A stretch of 64,000 bases of DNA from CALZJC01 sp963781065. Its GTDB lineage: Bacteria > Acidobacteriota > Thermoanaerobaculia > Multivoradales > JAHEKO01. A program made the position numbers and the translations under genes. The notes beneath the pieces were generated by a model. It was not told the origin of the DNA and did no database searches. It saw only the letters and a list, made by a program, of their open reading frames with translations. Below, piece by piece: positions 19,678-27,952 of the stretch (position 1 is its first letter; each line of letters begins with the position of its first letter). The stretch lies in contig CAWAET010000024.1 of the NCBI GenBank assembly GCA_963781065.1, positions 1 to 64,000 on the forward strand, written 5' to 3'.

Positions 19678-20859
19678 CTACTTCAGCCCATAGGGGTAGG
19701 CCCGCCCGATGCAGGAGCCCTGCTGCTTGTGGACGCCCGGCTGCCAGGTGAGATCGACGTTGCTCGCCCGCTCGAAGACCATCACGAAGTCGGAGCCTCC
19801 GAACTGGAAGTACCCGAGCTCCTCTCCTTTGTGGAGCGTCACGCCCGGCTCGGCGGTGATCACGACGGACGAGACCTGGGCCATCCCCATGGGCAGGCAC
19901 GCGACGAGGCCGATCGGCGAGTCGATCACGATCAGGCCTCGCGTCTGGACGAACTGATACCCGGTTCCGTCGAGCGCGTTGAGGACCCTGACCTTCTTCT
20001 CGACGCCGTCCTTCTCGACGATTACCTTCTGGGTCTTGACGTCGAGAAAGACCTGGCCCTGGATGACCCGCCTCTCGAGGACGGTGCCTGCTACCGGCGT
20101 GTGCCAGCGGTGATAGTCGAAGCTGTTGAGGAAATGGTGCGCGAAGATGCCGCCCCGGAATCGGTCGGCGTACTCACTGCCGGCGAGCAGTTGGCGAATC
20201 GACCAGGGAACCCCGTTGAAGTGCCGCGCCTGCTTCACGAAGATGCGCGACCGCTGGCTGATCTGCCACCAACCGACGAACGTGCTGTCGGCCGGGGAGA
20301 CGATGACGCTGTCGTCGTCGAGACCGGCGATCGGCCGCATCCCCGGCTTGACATGGCGGGCGAAAAACTGGTTGAACGTCCGGTAGGCCTTCCAGTCCAG
20401 CTTCGGGTCGCCGACATAGCTCGCCGGCGGCGGCATGTACTCGTGCCAGGTGAACCACTCGTCGTTCTTGAAGCTCTCCACGTGCGCGGCCGACTCGGGA
20501 GTATCGAGGAAGGCCCCCCACGCATTCGCGAAGTCGACCATCCAGCTCGACAGGGGCTTGAGTCGGGCCGGCTTCTTGCCCGGCGTGACGGGGGTCTGCA
20601 GCTTCTTCAACGTTGGCTGATCGAGGATGAAGTAGAACCGGACGATCATCTCGTAGACATTGCGCGAGTTTCCCGTCTGGAGCGGCGCCCAGACGAGCAG
20701 CTCCTCGAGCCATTCGAGGAAACCCTTGTGGTCATTCCAGCCGGCCAGCTCGGGGAAGTCGTAGATCTCGTGGGACTGTGCCGTCCGGATCGCCTCGTCG
20801 AATCTCCTCTGCCAGCGGTGCTTCTTGATCAGCCTTCTGAGCTTGTCAACGACGTTCAT
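19678..20859 (-). CDS. Phosphatidylserine decarboxylase family protein
   Basis: 393 residues from ATG 20859 behind AAGGGAG. PSD enzymes convert phosphatidylserine to phosphatidylethanolamine using a pyruvoyl group made by self-cleavage at a Gly-Ser bond. The processing motif here is FGGSDFVMVFE (Ser at about 356) near the C-terminus. The catalytic His region is FDYHRWHTPVAGTV, and the N-terminal helix FNQFFARHVKPGMRP is typical. It has a long N-terminal extension of about 150 helical residues, as in the large soluble PSD-like family rather than the short housekeeping Psd. It may act on phosphatidylserine or another carboxylated lipid. It lies between a TIR-like/TPR gene and a patatin on the same strand. 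Confidence 0.85.
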   Translation of the reverse strand: MNVVDKLRRLIKKHRWQRRFDEAIRTAQSHEIYDFPELAGWNDHKGFLEWLEELLVWAPLQTGNSRNVYEMIVRFYFILDQPTLKKLQTPVTPGKKPARLKPLSSWMVDFANAWGAFLDTPESAAHVESFKNDEWFTWHEYMPPPASYVGDPKLDWKAYRTFNQFFARHVKPGMRPIAGLDDDSVIVSPADSTFVGWWQISQRSRIFVKQARHFNGVPWSIRQLLAGSEYADRFRGGIFAHHFLNSFDYHRWHTPVAGTVLERRVIQGQVFLDVKTQKVIVEKDGVEKKVRVLNALDGTGYQFVQTRGLIVIDSPIGLVACLPMGMAQVSSVVITAEPGVTLHKGEELGYFQFGGSDFVMVFERASNVDLTWQPGVHKQQGSCIGRAYPYGLK

Positions 20860-21165
20860 CTTCGCTCCCTTCTTTCGTGAGGCGTTGCCGAGAAACGAGT
20901 GGGCTCGACGAGCCTGCGGGGCCGCGCCCATGGCACCGCCTCGATGTCGTCGGGGGTCTTTGGCGGAGCCCCGGCTCGGCGCTTCGCGAGGTCTGCACCG
21001 GCCCTCCCGGCTCAACGGCACTCCCTGCCCCCAGGTCGCAGGGCTCTTCCGACCCGACCTACTGAAAAGACCGTAGCCCCCGGGTGCGGCCGCGGCGCCA
21101 CCCCCACGGGTGGGGCCCCGTCGCCGGTAGAACCCCGGCGGCTGGGAGACCTCGGCGCGCTGGCG
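20860..21165. other. 306-bp gap between the TPR gene and the PSD gene
   Basis: No coding frame is supported. A small GC hairpin (CCCCA/TGGGG around 21110) sits just past the 3' end of the upstream gene. The rest is featureless GC-rich sequence. The gap is long enough to hold a separate promoter for psd-patatin, but I see no clear boxes. Confidence 0.4.
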
Positions 21166-22848
21166 TCATTCGTACTCGATTTTGCAGTTGACTTCGATCG
21201 ACTTGATCGGCCTGTCGGCCAGGTTGGCGTCGATGGTGATCGGCCCGGCGCCGAGGGCCGCCGCCTGGTCGCCGGTCTCGACCTGCCTCGAAACGGCGAC
21301 CTTGGGAGCCGCGGGCCCTGCTGCGGGAGTGCCGGCGACCTGTGGCGCGCCGCCCCCGGCGGGTGGGGGGGCCGGCGCCGCGGCCGGCGCCGCCAGCTCC
21401 TCCGGACGCACCTTCTGCCGGAACTCGGCCATAGCCGCGGCCAGCTTCTTCTTCTGCCCCATGTAGCTGTCCATCCCGAACTCGCTCGCCTCGGCCTCGA
21501 TCTTGCGCCCCAGCCGCTGCTCGTCCTCGCTCCGGCCGAGCCCCTGGTAGACCTCGCCGAGGGTCATCAGCACCCATTCCTTGTCCCCGCGGGAGTGGAA
21601 CTCCTCGTCGTCGATGATCTCCTGGCAGATCTCGCCGACCTTCTTGCGGATCATGTTGGCGTGGCCGTAGCTGACGATGGCCTCGAAGCGGTCGTCGAGC
21701 AGCAGCGCGCGCATCGTGTACATGAAGGCGACGTTGATGCCGTTGTAGTAGTCCTGCTTGACGTAGAAGCCGCGCTCGTAGAAGGCGATCGATCGGTCGA
21801 GGTAGGCCAGATCCCCGGTGTGGTCGAAGAGGCGCTTGTTGATCGCGCCCGACAGGCCGAGGGTCTCCGGGTCGGTCGAGATCTTGGGGGCGCACCAGCG
21901 GGCCAGAATCTCTTCGGCGTCGCCGAGCGCGGCGATCGCCCGCTCCTTGTCGAGGTTGCCGTCGGCGCCCTTGGCCTCGCCGTTCTTGTAGGTGACGAGG
22001 GCCAGGCGCTGGGCGAGGAAGACGTCGGGCTTGCCCTCCTGGCCCTTTCCCTTCTTGGCCTCGAGCTCGGTGTCGATCGCCTTCTGGAACAGCCGGATCG
22101 CCTCGGGGAAGTCCTTGCGCCCCTTGGCTGCCTCGGCCGCGTCGATGATGCTGGCGAGGGATTCGCCCTCTTCGACGACCTGGGTGGCGCGGTCTTCCGG
22201 CGGCACGTAGAGCGGCGGTACGAGCGCCGTCTCGCCTTCATAGACCGGGCCGGTCATGCCGGGCAGGAAGGTGTAGACCGGGCTGTCGCCCTCGATCTTG
22301 GCGTCCGGGTTCGCTTCGCGGGCAGCCTTCCAGGAGTCGAGGATGCCCTGCTGGATACTGGCGAGATGGGCGACGAAGCGCTTCTGCTCCTCGGCGGCGA
22401 TCTCGTCGCCGCCGTGGTGGTACTGGTGGATGACGAAAGAGCTCAGGTCGAACGGGATCTTCGACATCAGCACCGACTCGGCGATGATGATCGTGGTGTT
22501 GGGCTTCTGCGCGTGCCGGACGCCGAGCTCGTAGAAGACGTTGGCGTTGAGGGTCGAGAGGTCGGCGACGACGATGTCCGCCTCGTAGATCCAGCGGTAC
22601 ATGATCGAGTCGATGCTGCCGGTCAGGTTGGCGTCGATGGCGCGAAAGGCGTTGACCCCGACGCGGTCGAAGGCCGGCCGGATCAGCTGCTCGTAGGTCT
22701 TGTCGAGATCGAGCACCCGACCGGTGGCGTAGTCGGTCTTGCGGCCGAAGCCGATGACCACGAAACAGGTGAGTTGGCGCTCGGCGGGCGGTGTCTTGCC
22801 GCTGCCGGCCGCTTTCTTGGCGGACGGTCGCTTCTTTGTGGCTGCCAT
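21166..22848 (-). CDS. TIR/deoxyribosyltransferase-like domain plus MAP3K TRAF-binding (DUF4071) TPR protein
   Basis: 560 residues from ATG 22848 behind GGAGGAG. A Lys/Ala-rich N-terminal tail precedes an alpha/beta domain (about 27-140) with CFVVIGFGRKTD, ADIVVADLSTLNANVFYELG and RHAQKPNTTIIIAE. The NANVFYELG motif, with Glu107 in the usual catalytic position, matches the TIR/nucleoside-deoxyribosyltransferase-like nucleotide-binding fold. Residues about 230-470 are TPR helices containing DPETLGLSGAINKRLFD and GFYVKQDYYNGINVAFM, the signature of the MAP3K (ASK1) TRAF-binding domain. An Ala/Pro-rich linker leads to a small C-terminal beta segment. In published comparative genomics this architecture is linked to stress or conflict signalling. 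It is followed co-directionally by PSD and patatin genes, suggesting that a nucleotide-based signal is coupled to lipid enzymes; that coupling is inference. Confidence 0.8.
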   Translation of the reverse strand: MAATKKRPSAKKAAGSGKTPPAERQLTCFVVIGFGRKTDYATGRVLDLDKTYEQLIRPAFDRVGVNAFRAIDANLTGSIDSIMYRWIYEADIVVADLSTLNANVFYELGVRHAQKPNTTIIIAESVLMSKIPFDLSSFVIHQYHHGGDEIAAEEQKRFVAHLASIQQGILDSWKAAREANPDAKIEGDSPVYTFLPGMTGPVYEGETALVPPLYVPPEDRATQVVEEGESLASIIDAAEAAKGRKDFPEAIRLFQKAIDTELEAKKGKGQEGKPDVFLAQRLALVTYKNGEAKGADGNLDKERAIAALGDAEEILARWCAPKISTDPETLGLSGAINKRLFDHTGDLAYLDRSIAFYERGFYVKQDYYNGINVAFMYTMRALLLDDRFEAIVSYGHANMIRKKVGEICQEIIDDEEFHSRGDKEWVLMTLGEVYQGLGRSEDEQRLGRKIEAEASEFGMDSYMGQKKKLAAAMAEFRQKVRPEELAAPAAAPAPPPAGGGAPQVAGTPAAGPAAPKVAVSRQVETGDQAAALGAGPITIDANLADRPIKSIEVNCKIEYE

Positions 22849-23001
22849 GGCTCCTCCGGCCTGGTTGCGACCAGGCTCTCCCTTGCGGTTCGGGGACGTC
22901 GCCCTGGCAGCATAGCAGGGGATCGCGGGCGCACCGGGCGACCGCAACCGCCTCGTCGACGCCGCCGAAAGCGAAGTAGTCGGTCGTCCGCGAGCTTGCC
23001 C

Positions 23002-25248
23002 ATGCCCCGTTTCGACACTCTCATCCGGCAGGTCGCAGGTCCGGCCGCTTTGACCGCGGCCCTGCGGGCGAGCCGCGGCCTGCGGCAGGCGGCGGCCGAG
23101 ACCTCCACGCCGGATTTCGCCGCTCGGCAGCTCGTCAGGGCTCTCGCCGGCGACGTCGACGACCTGGCCCGGTATCTGCTGATCGCCCCGCTGGGCCCGC
23201 TGGCCTCGCCGCTGGCCGCCGACACCCTGGCCGAGCTGGTTGGCGGCGATCACCCCGGGGTTCGCGAGCATGCCGTCTGGGCCCTGGCTGGCCAGCCGCC
23301 GGTGAGCCGAGCGATCCCCGCTCTGGTGCGCGAGATCGCCGGCGGCGGTTTTGGCGGCATGCTGGCGCAGATGACGGTCGAGGAGTGGTCCGGACGGGCC
23401 GGCGCCCCTCTCCTCGACAGCCTGCGCCGTGCCCTGGAGCGGTTTCGGCGGCCGGGGGCGCGCGCGCGGCTGGTCGAGACCGCGGGCCTGCTGCTGGGCG
23501 AGGCGGCCCAGCGGCTGCTGATCGCCACAGTGCGGGACCGTGACGAGTGGCCGAGCGTCCGGGCCGCCGCGGTCGGCGGCCTCGGCAGGAGAGGTCTGGA
23601 GACCTGTCTACGGCAGCTCGAGGAGCTCGGGCTTGGCTCGGACTCCGGGGCGGCCCTTGCGGCGGCCGAGGCGCTGGGCGAGCTGGGCGGCGCCCCGGCC
23701 CGCCGCGCTCTCGAGGCCGTCGCCTCCAACCGGCCGGCCGGCGAGGACGGGCGGGTGCGCCAGGTCGCCCGCTCGGCCCTGGGTGCGCGTACCCCGGCCC
23801 CGCCGGGTGGCGGCCTGCGGCTCGCCCAGCTGGTTCTCCAAGGCCGGATCGACGGCTCCAACCACGGCGGCGGCCTGGGCGACAGCGGCGGTCTGGCGAC
23901 CTTGATGGCGGGCCTGGGCCGGGCTCTGGGACGCCGCCCCGATGTCGCGCACTCCTACCTCATCGGCCGCGCCCTCGGTGGCGACGGGGTCCCGGCGGCG
24001 CTGGGCCGGCTCGATGAGACGCTCGACGGCTCGTCGTCGTTGCTTCGCATCCCGTTCGGCGGCGTGGGCGACCTGGGCGCGGCCGAGATGTGGCCCCACC
24101 GGGTGGCGATCGAGCGCGGGCTCGAGCGCCGCCTGCGCCGCCTCGCCGGCGGGGTCGACGCCATGCACCTGCGCTTTGCGGACGCCGGCACCCTGGCCGC
24201 GTGGCGGGTCTGCCGGCGCGCCGGCATCCGGGTCTTCTTCTCGCTGGCCCCCGATCCCCACGCGGTACTCCAGGCGGCAGAGCGCTCCGGCGCGCTGGAT
24301 CGGCCGGGCCTGGCGCTGGCAGATCGGCGCGAGCACTATCTGTTCCGCGCCCGGCTGGTCGAGGATCTGGCCGAGGAGGCGGACGGCCTGGCTCTCTTCC
24401 CCCGGCCCGATCAGAATCGGGTGTTGGCCGATCTGGTGGGCTGCGATCTCTCGGACTCGGAGACCGATCGGGCCGTACGTACCGTGCCGGAGGGCATCGA
24501 CCTCGAGATCTCGCGCCGGGGAGCTGACCGGCGGGCCGCGGCGGCAAACGGCACCGCCTCGTCGGCGATTCTCGAGACGCTCGAGGAGCGCCTGCGGGAG
24601 CTGCCGCCGGCGCGCCTCGGGCTTCCCCTGCTGACCGCGGTCGGCCGGCTCCACCCGGTCAAGGGCCTGGCCCGCCTGGTCGAAGCCTGGGCGGGGGAGC
24701 CGAGGCTGGCCGAGCGCTTCAACCTGGTGCTGGCCGGCGGAGACCTCGAGCGGCCGAACGCGGTCGAGCGCCGGGTGCTGGAGGAGATCGAGCGCTGTCT
24801 GCGACACCATCCGCGGGCGCGCCAGGGGCTGGTTCTGCTCGGGCACCAGCCGAACGAGGAGGTGGCGACGCTGCTGGCGGCAACGCGACACGGCTTCGCC
24901 CCCGAGGTTGGCGCGGGCGGCATCTTCGTCTGCCCGAGCGACAAGGAGGAGTTCGGGCTGGCGCTGCTCGAGGCGATGGCGGCCGGGTTGCCGGTCGTCG
25001 GCCCGGACGGCGGCGGCCCCGCCACCTACCTGGAAGAGGGCCGCAACGGCTTTCTGGCGGCGCCCGGCTCGATGTCCGCGCTGCGCGGGGCGGTCGGGCG
25101 CGCCGCCGCTCGCCGCCACGACGAGGTGCTGATGCGCCGGGCGCGGGCGACGGTGGCCGGGCGTTTCTCGGTAGATCGGATGGCCGAGGGCCTGGCCGAG
25201 CTGTACAGTCACCGCGTCGGGCGGCGGCGGCCCGCGACCTCGGCATGA
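23002..25248 (+). CDS. HEAT-repeat protein fused to a GT4-type glycosyltransferase
   Basis: 748 residues from ATG 23002. The first 270 residues are Ala/Leu-rich HEAT-like helical repeats (HPGVREHAVWALAG, WPSVRAAAVGGLGRRG, AALAAAEALGELGG). From about 275 the chain becomes a GT-B glycosyltransferase: an N-lobe with GSNHGGGLGDSGGLATLM, and a C-lobe with TAVGRLHPVKGLARLVEAW, NLVLAGGDLERPN and the E-x7-E donor-site motif KEEFGLALLEAMAAGLPVV. The start of the GT-B part and the glycine-rich loop recall sucrose-synthase/sucrose-phosphate-synthase-like GT4 enzymes. The acceptor is unknown. It is divergent from the TIR-like/TPR gene and overlaps the next gene by 4 bp (ATGA). Confidence 0.8.
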   Translation: MPRFDTLIRQVAGPAALTAALRASRGLRQAAAETSTPDFAARQLVRALAGDVDDLARYLLIAPLGPLASPLAADTLAELVGGDHPGVREHAVWALAGQPPVSRAIPALVREIAGGGFGGMLAQMTVEEWSGRAGAPLLDSLRRALERFRRPGARARLVETAGLLLGEAAQRLLIATVRDRDEWPSVRAAAVGGLGRRGLETCLRQLEELGLGSDSGAALAAAEALGELGGAPARRALEAVASNRPAGEDGRVRQVARSALGARTPAPPGGGLRLAQLVLQGRIDGSNHGGGLGDSGGLATLMAGLGRALGRRPDVAHSYLIGRALGGDGVPAALGRLDETLDGSSSLLRIPFGGVGDLGAAEMWPHRVAIERGLERRLRRLAGGVDAMHLRFADAGTLAAWRVCRRAGIRVFFSLAPDPHAVLQAAERSGALDRPGLALADRREHYLFRARLVEDLAEEADGLALFPRPDQNRVLADLVGCDLSDSETDRAVRTVPEGIDLEISRRGADRRAAAANGTASSAILETLEERLRELPPARLGLPLLTAVGRLHPVKGLARLVEAWAGEPRLAERFNLVLAGGDLERPNAVERRVLEEIERCLRHHPRARQGLVLLGHQPNEEVATLLAATRHGFAPEVGAGGIFVCPSDKEEFGLALLEAMAAGLPVVGPDGGGPATYLEEGRNGFLAAPGSMSALRGAVGRAAARRHDEVLMRRARATVAGRFSVDRMAEGLAELYSHRVGRRRPATSA

Positions 25249-26282
25249 GAACTCCGGTTGTCACCCTCGACCGCACTTCGCGCCCCCCGCCGGGCTCTGC
25301 GATGGCAGTGGTGGGGGCGGGCCTGTCGGGCCTTGTTTGCGCCCGCAGGCTGGTCGAGCACGGCCACCGGGTGCGGCTCTTCGACAAGGCCCGTGCCCCG
25401 GGCGGCAGGATGTCGACGCGGCGCGCCGGCGAGCTGCGGTTCGACCACGGCGCCCAGTACTTCACCGTCCGCGATCGCGACTTCCGCCGCGCGGTCGACT
25501 CCTGGCGCCGGGACGGGGTGGTGGAGAGGTGGAGGGGGCGTATCGCGGTGCTCGAGGGCGGCGGCAGACGGGCCGAGGCGGGCGACGCCGAGCGTTTCGT
25601 CGGTATCCCCGGCATGAGCGCGCTCTGCCGCCACCTTGCCGCGGACCTCGATGTCTCCCTCGAGACCCCGGTTGACGCGCTCGCGCGCGACGCCGACGGC
25701 TGGAGCCTGGTGGGGGCGGACGGCGCCGAGCTGGGACGCTACGACTCGGTCGTGGTGTCCGCGCCGGCGCCGCAGACGGCGGCGCTGTTGGCGCCGGTCG
25801 CCCCGCGGCTGGCTGCGGCGGCCGCCGGGGTGGAGATGACGCCTTGCTGGGCGGCGATGGTCGCCTTCGGCGAGCCCATCGAAGCAGGCTTCGACGCCGC
25901 TTTCGTCAACGGCCCGGTGCTGAGCTGGGTCGCCCGCGACTCGTCGAAGCCGTCACGGCCCACCGGTGAGGCCTGGGTCCTGCACGGCTCGCCTGACTGG
26001 ACTCGCCGCCATCTCGAGTTGGATCGCGCGGAGGCTGCCGAGCGGCTGCTCGCGGCCTTCGGCGAGGCGCTGGGCGCCGCCCTCGGGGCCCCATTCCACC
26101 TGGACGCCCACCGGTGGCGCTTTGCCCTGCCGCAGCCGCTCGCCGAGCCCTGCCTGTTCGACTCCGGATTGCGGCTGGCGGCTTGCGGCGACTGGTGCGG
26201 CGGCCCGCGGGTGGAAGGCGCTTTCCTCTCCGGGCGCGCCGCCGCCGGCCGGCTGCTGCTGCCGCGGCCGGAGCAGGCGTAG
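25245..26282 (+). CDS. Renalase-like FAD-dependent oxidoreductase
   Basis: 345 residues. The FAD-binding Rossmann motif AVVGAGLSGLVCARRLVEHG is at about residues 20-39, followed by LFDKARAPGGRMSTRR and the family-typical FDHGAQYFTVRD. The C-terminal flavin motif is LAACGDWCGGPRVEGAFLSG. This is the COG3380/renalase-like group, which oxidises small amines or reduced nicotinamide derivatives; the substrate is not predictable. The ATG overlaps the stop of the HEAT-glycosyltransferase gene, so the two are co-translated. Confidence 0.87.
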   Translation: MRTPVVTLDRTSRPPPGSAMAVVGAGLSGLVCARRLVEHGHRVRLFDKARAPGGRMSTRRAGELRFDHGAQYFTVRDRDFRRAVDSWRRDGVVERWRGRIAVLEGGGRRAEAGDAERFVGIPGMSALCRHLAADLDVSLETPVDALARDADGWSLVGADGAELGRYDSVVVSAPAPQTAALLAPVAPRLAAAAAGVEMTPCWAAMVAFGEPIEAGFDAAFVNGPVLSWVARDSSKPSRPTGEAWVLHGSPDWTRRHLELDRAEAAERLLAAFGEALGAALGAPFHLDAHRWRFALPQPLAEPCLFDSGLRLAACGDWCGGPRVEGAFLSGRAAAGRLLLPRPEQA

Positions 26283-26343
26283 CCGCCTCGGCACGACCGG
26301 GCTTGATCAGGGCCGGCGCCGGCCGCCGTCAGCGACCGTCGCC

Positions 26344-27120
26344 TCAGGCGCTCCGCTCTAGCAGCGTCCGGTAGAGCTCGCGAAACTGCCCGGTCACCTT
26401 GTGGCTCGGCGCCAGGTAGACCAGCGGCCGGTGGCGCTCGTGCGACTCGCGCACCTTGACCGAGGCGTTGATGAACGGCCGCAGCACCGGCAGGCCCTCG
26501 GCCTCGAGCTCGGCGACCAGCCGTCGCGGCAGGCGTGCCTGTTCCTGGAACATGTTCACGACGATGCCGCCGATCTCGATCCGCTCGTTGTGGTCTTCGT
26601 GCACCTCGCGCACGGTGCCCAGCAGCTGGTAGATCGCCCGGCGGGAGAACTCGTCGCAGTCGAACGGAATGAGCACCGAGTCGGCGGCGATCAGCGCCGA
26701 GGTGGTGAAGAAGCTGATCGCCGGCGGGGTGTCGAGGAAGACGGCGTCGAAGCCGTCCAGCCGCTGCAGCAGCTCGCGGAGCTTGTAGATCTTGAAGCGC
26801 GACTCGAGCTTGGGCTGCAACTCGGCCAGCCGGGCGTCGGCGGGCAGCAGCCAGAGGTTCTCGAACGGGGTCTGGTGCACCCACTCGTCGTCGCGGTCGT
26901 CGCCGAACAGGCTGAATCCCAGGCTCTTCTCGAAGAAGTCGGCCGCGTTGGGCAGCGCCTCGCAGGCGTCGTGGCCCAGCAGATAGTGGGACGAGTTGGC
27001 CTGCGGATCGAGATCCACCACCAGGGTCTTGCGGCCCTCGGCGGCGCTCACCGCGGCCAGGTTGCAGACGACGGAGGTCTTGCCGACCCCGCCCTTTCGA
27101 TTGAAGACCACGTGACGCAT
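26344..27120 (-). CDS. ParA/MinD-family ATPase, orphan
   Basis: 258 residues from ATG 27120 behind GGAG. The deviant Walker A KGGVGKTS starts at residue 9; the N-terminal Lys of the KGG motif marks the ParA/Soj/MinD superfamily. VDLDPQANSSHYLLG and LDTPPAISFFTTSALIAAD complete the nucleotide site. No ParB, parS-like repeat or plasmid gene is nearby, so it is more likely to position a protein cargo or surface structure than to partition DNA. It is flanked by a convergent FAD oxidoreductase and a co-directional secreted protein gene. Confidence 0.88.
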   Translation of the reverse strand: MRHVVFNRKGGVGKTSVVCNLAAVSAAEGRKTLVVDLDPQANSSHYLLGHDACEALPNAADFFEKSLGFSLFGDDRDDEWVHQTPFENLWLLPADARLAELQPKLESRFKIYKLRELLQRLDGFDAVFLDTPPAISFFTTSALIAADSVLIPFDCDEFSRRAIYQLLGTVREVHEDHNERIEIGGIVVNMFQEQARLPRRLVAELEAEGLPVLRPFINASVKVRESHERHRPLVYLAPSHKVTGQFRELYRTLLERSA

Positions 27121-27238
27121 CGTTCGGCGCTCCTTCGCGGACACGATGGCATGCCGCGGCGCGGCGAGCGCCACTCGACGGGGTGGGCGCCTGGGTCCTC
27201 GGGTCGGGTTCCAGCCTAGTGGCCGGCGGGGCTGCCTC

Positions 27239-27829
27239 CTATGGGCCCAATTCGGTAGGCGCTGCCGACTCCCCGGCCCTTTCCTCGTCGGCCACCGGCG
27301 GCTCCTCTGGGAGGGTCGGGCAGACATCGCTCGCGCCCGGGACCTTGCCCACCAGCTGCAGGAAGCTCTTGAACGGACCCATGTTCTTCATCGCCTCCCA
27401 CTTCGGTCCCTGGAACTTGAGCCGGCCGGTCATCATGCCGCCCATGGGGCCGTACTCGCCGGCGCCCATCTCGAGCCAGCGATCGGTCTTGGCGAACATG
27501 ACGTAGTCGCACGAGGAGACCAGTTCCTCGTCGGTCTTCAGGCCGGCTTCGACGCAGGTGGCGGCGCCTTCCTGGTCCGAGATGCGGAGCTGGATCTGGG
27601 GACTGTCTGGGCAGTCCATCCGGTAGATTCGGAGCAGCTTGTAGCCGCGGTTGTCGTCGTTCTGCATCCACTTCGCCAGTCCCTCGGTCAGCGCCGGGTC
27701 CTGGTTCCACGCCTCGCACATACCAAGCGCCCAATCGCTTGACATCAGCACGGTATCCGCAGCCGGGAGGGCTCCGGCCGAAACCAGCAGCAGCAGTGCG
27801 GTGAGAATCGGAGCACAACGGATCTGCAT
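27239..27829 (-). CDS. Secreted SCP2-like protein
   Basis: 196 residues with a clear signal peptide (MQIRCAPILTALLLLVSAGA, cleavage near LPAADT). The mature part has several Cys and Trp residues. The C-terminal half reads MTGRLKFQGPKWEAMKNMG followed by PFKSFLQLVGKVPG, the pattern of sterol-carrier-protein-2-like lipid-binding domains. It ends in an acidic Pro-rich tail. It may bind a hydrophobic ligand in the periplasm. The family call rests on one motif region and is tentative. Confidence 0.6.
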   Translation of the reverse strand: MQIRCAPILTALLLLVSAGALPAADTVLMSSDWALGMCEAWNQDPALTEGLAKWMQNDDNRGYKLLRIYRMDCPDSPQIQLRISDQEGAATCVEAGLKTDEELVSSCDYVMFAKTDRWLEMGAGEYGPMGGMMTGRLKFQGPKWEAMKNMGPFKSFLQLVGKVPGASDVCPTLPEEPPVADEERAGESAAPTELGP

Positions 27830-27952
27830 TGGGGTTCCCCTTTTCTGATGGCCAAAGAGCCGTCGTCGGTGTGCATACCCTCCCCTGTATGTGGACGCGA
27901 CGCCAGACATGGCGGGGCGGGCCGTGTTGCCCACCCTTGCAGGTGGCTGGGT

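Noticed and set aside
19678..20859. Ordinary housekeeping phosphatidylserine decarboxylase paired with pssA
   Set aside because: The protein has a long N-terminal extension and there is no phosphatidylserine synthase gene beside it.
26344..27120. Plasmid or chromosomal partition locus
   Set aside because: No ParB gene and no parS-like repeats are near the ParA-type gene.
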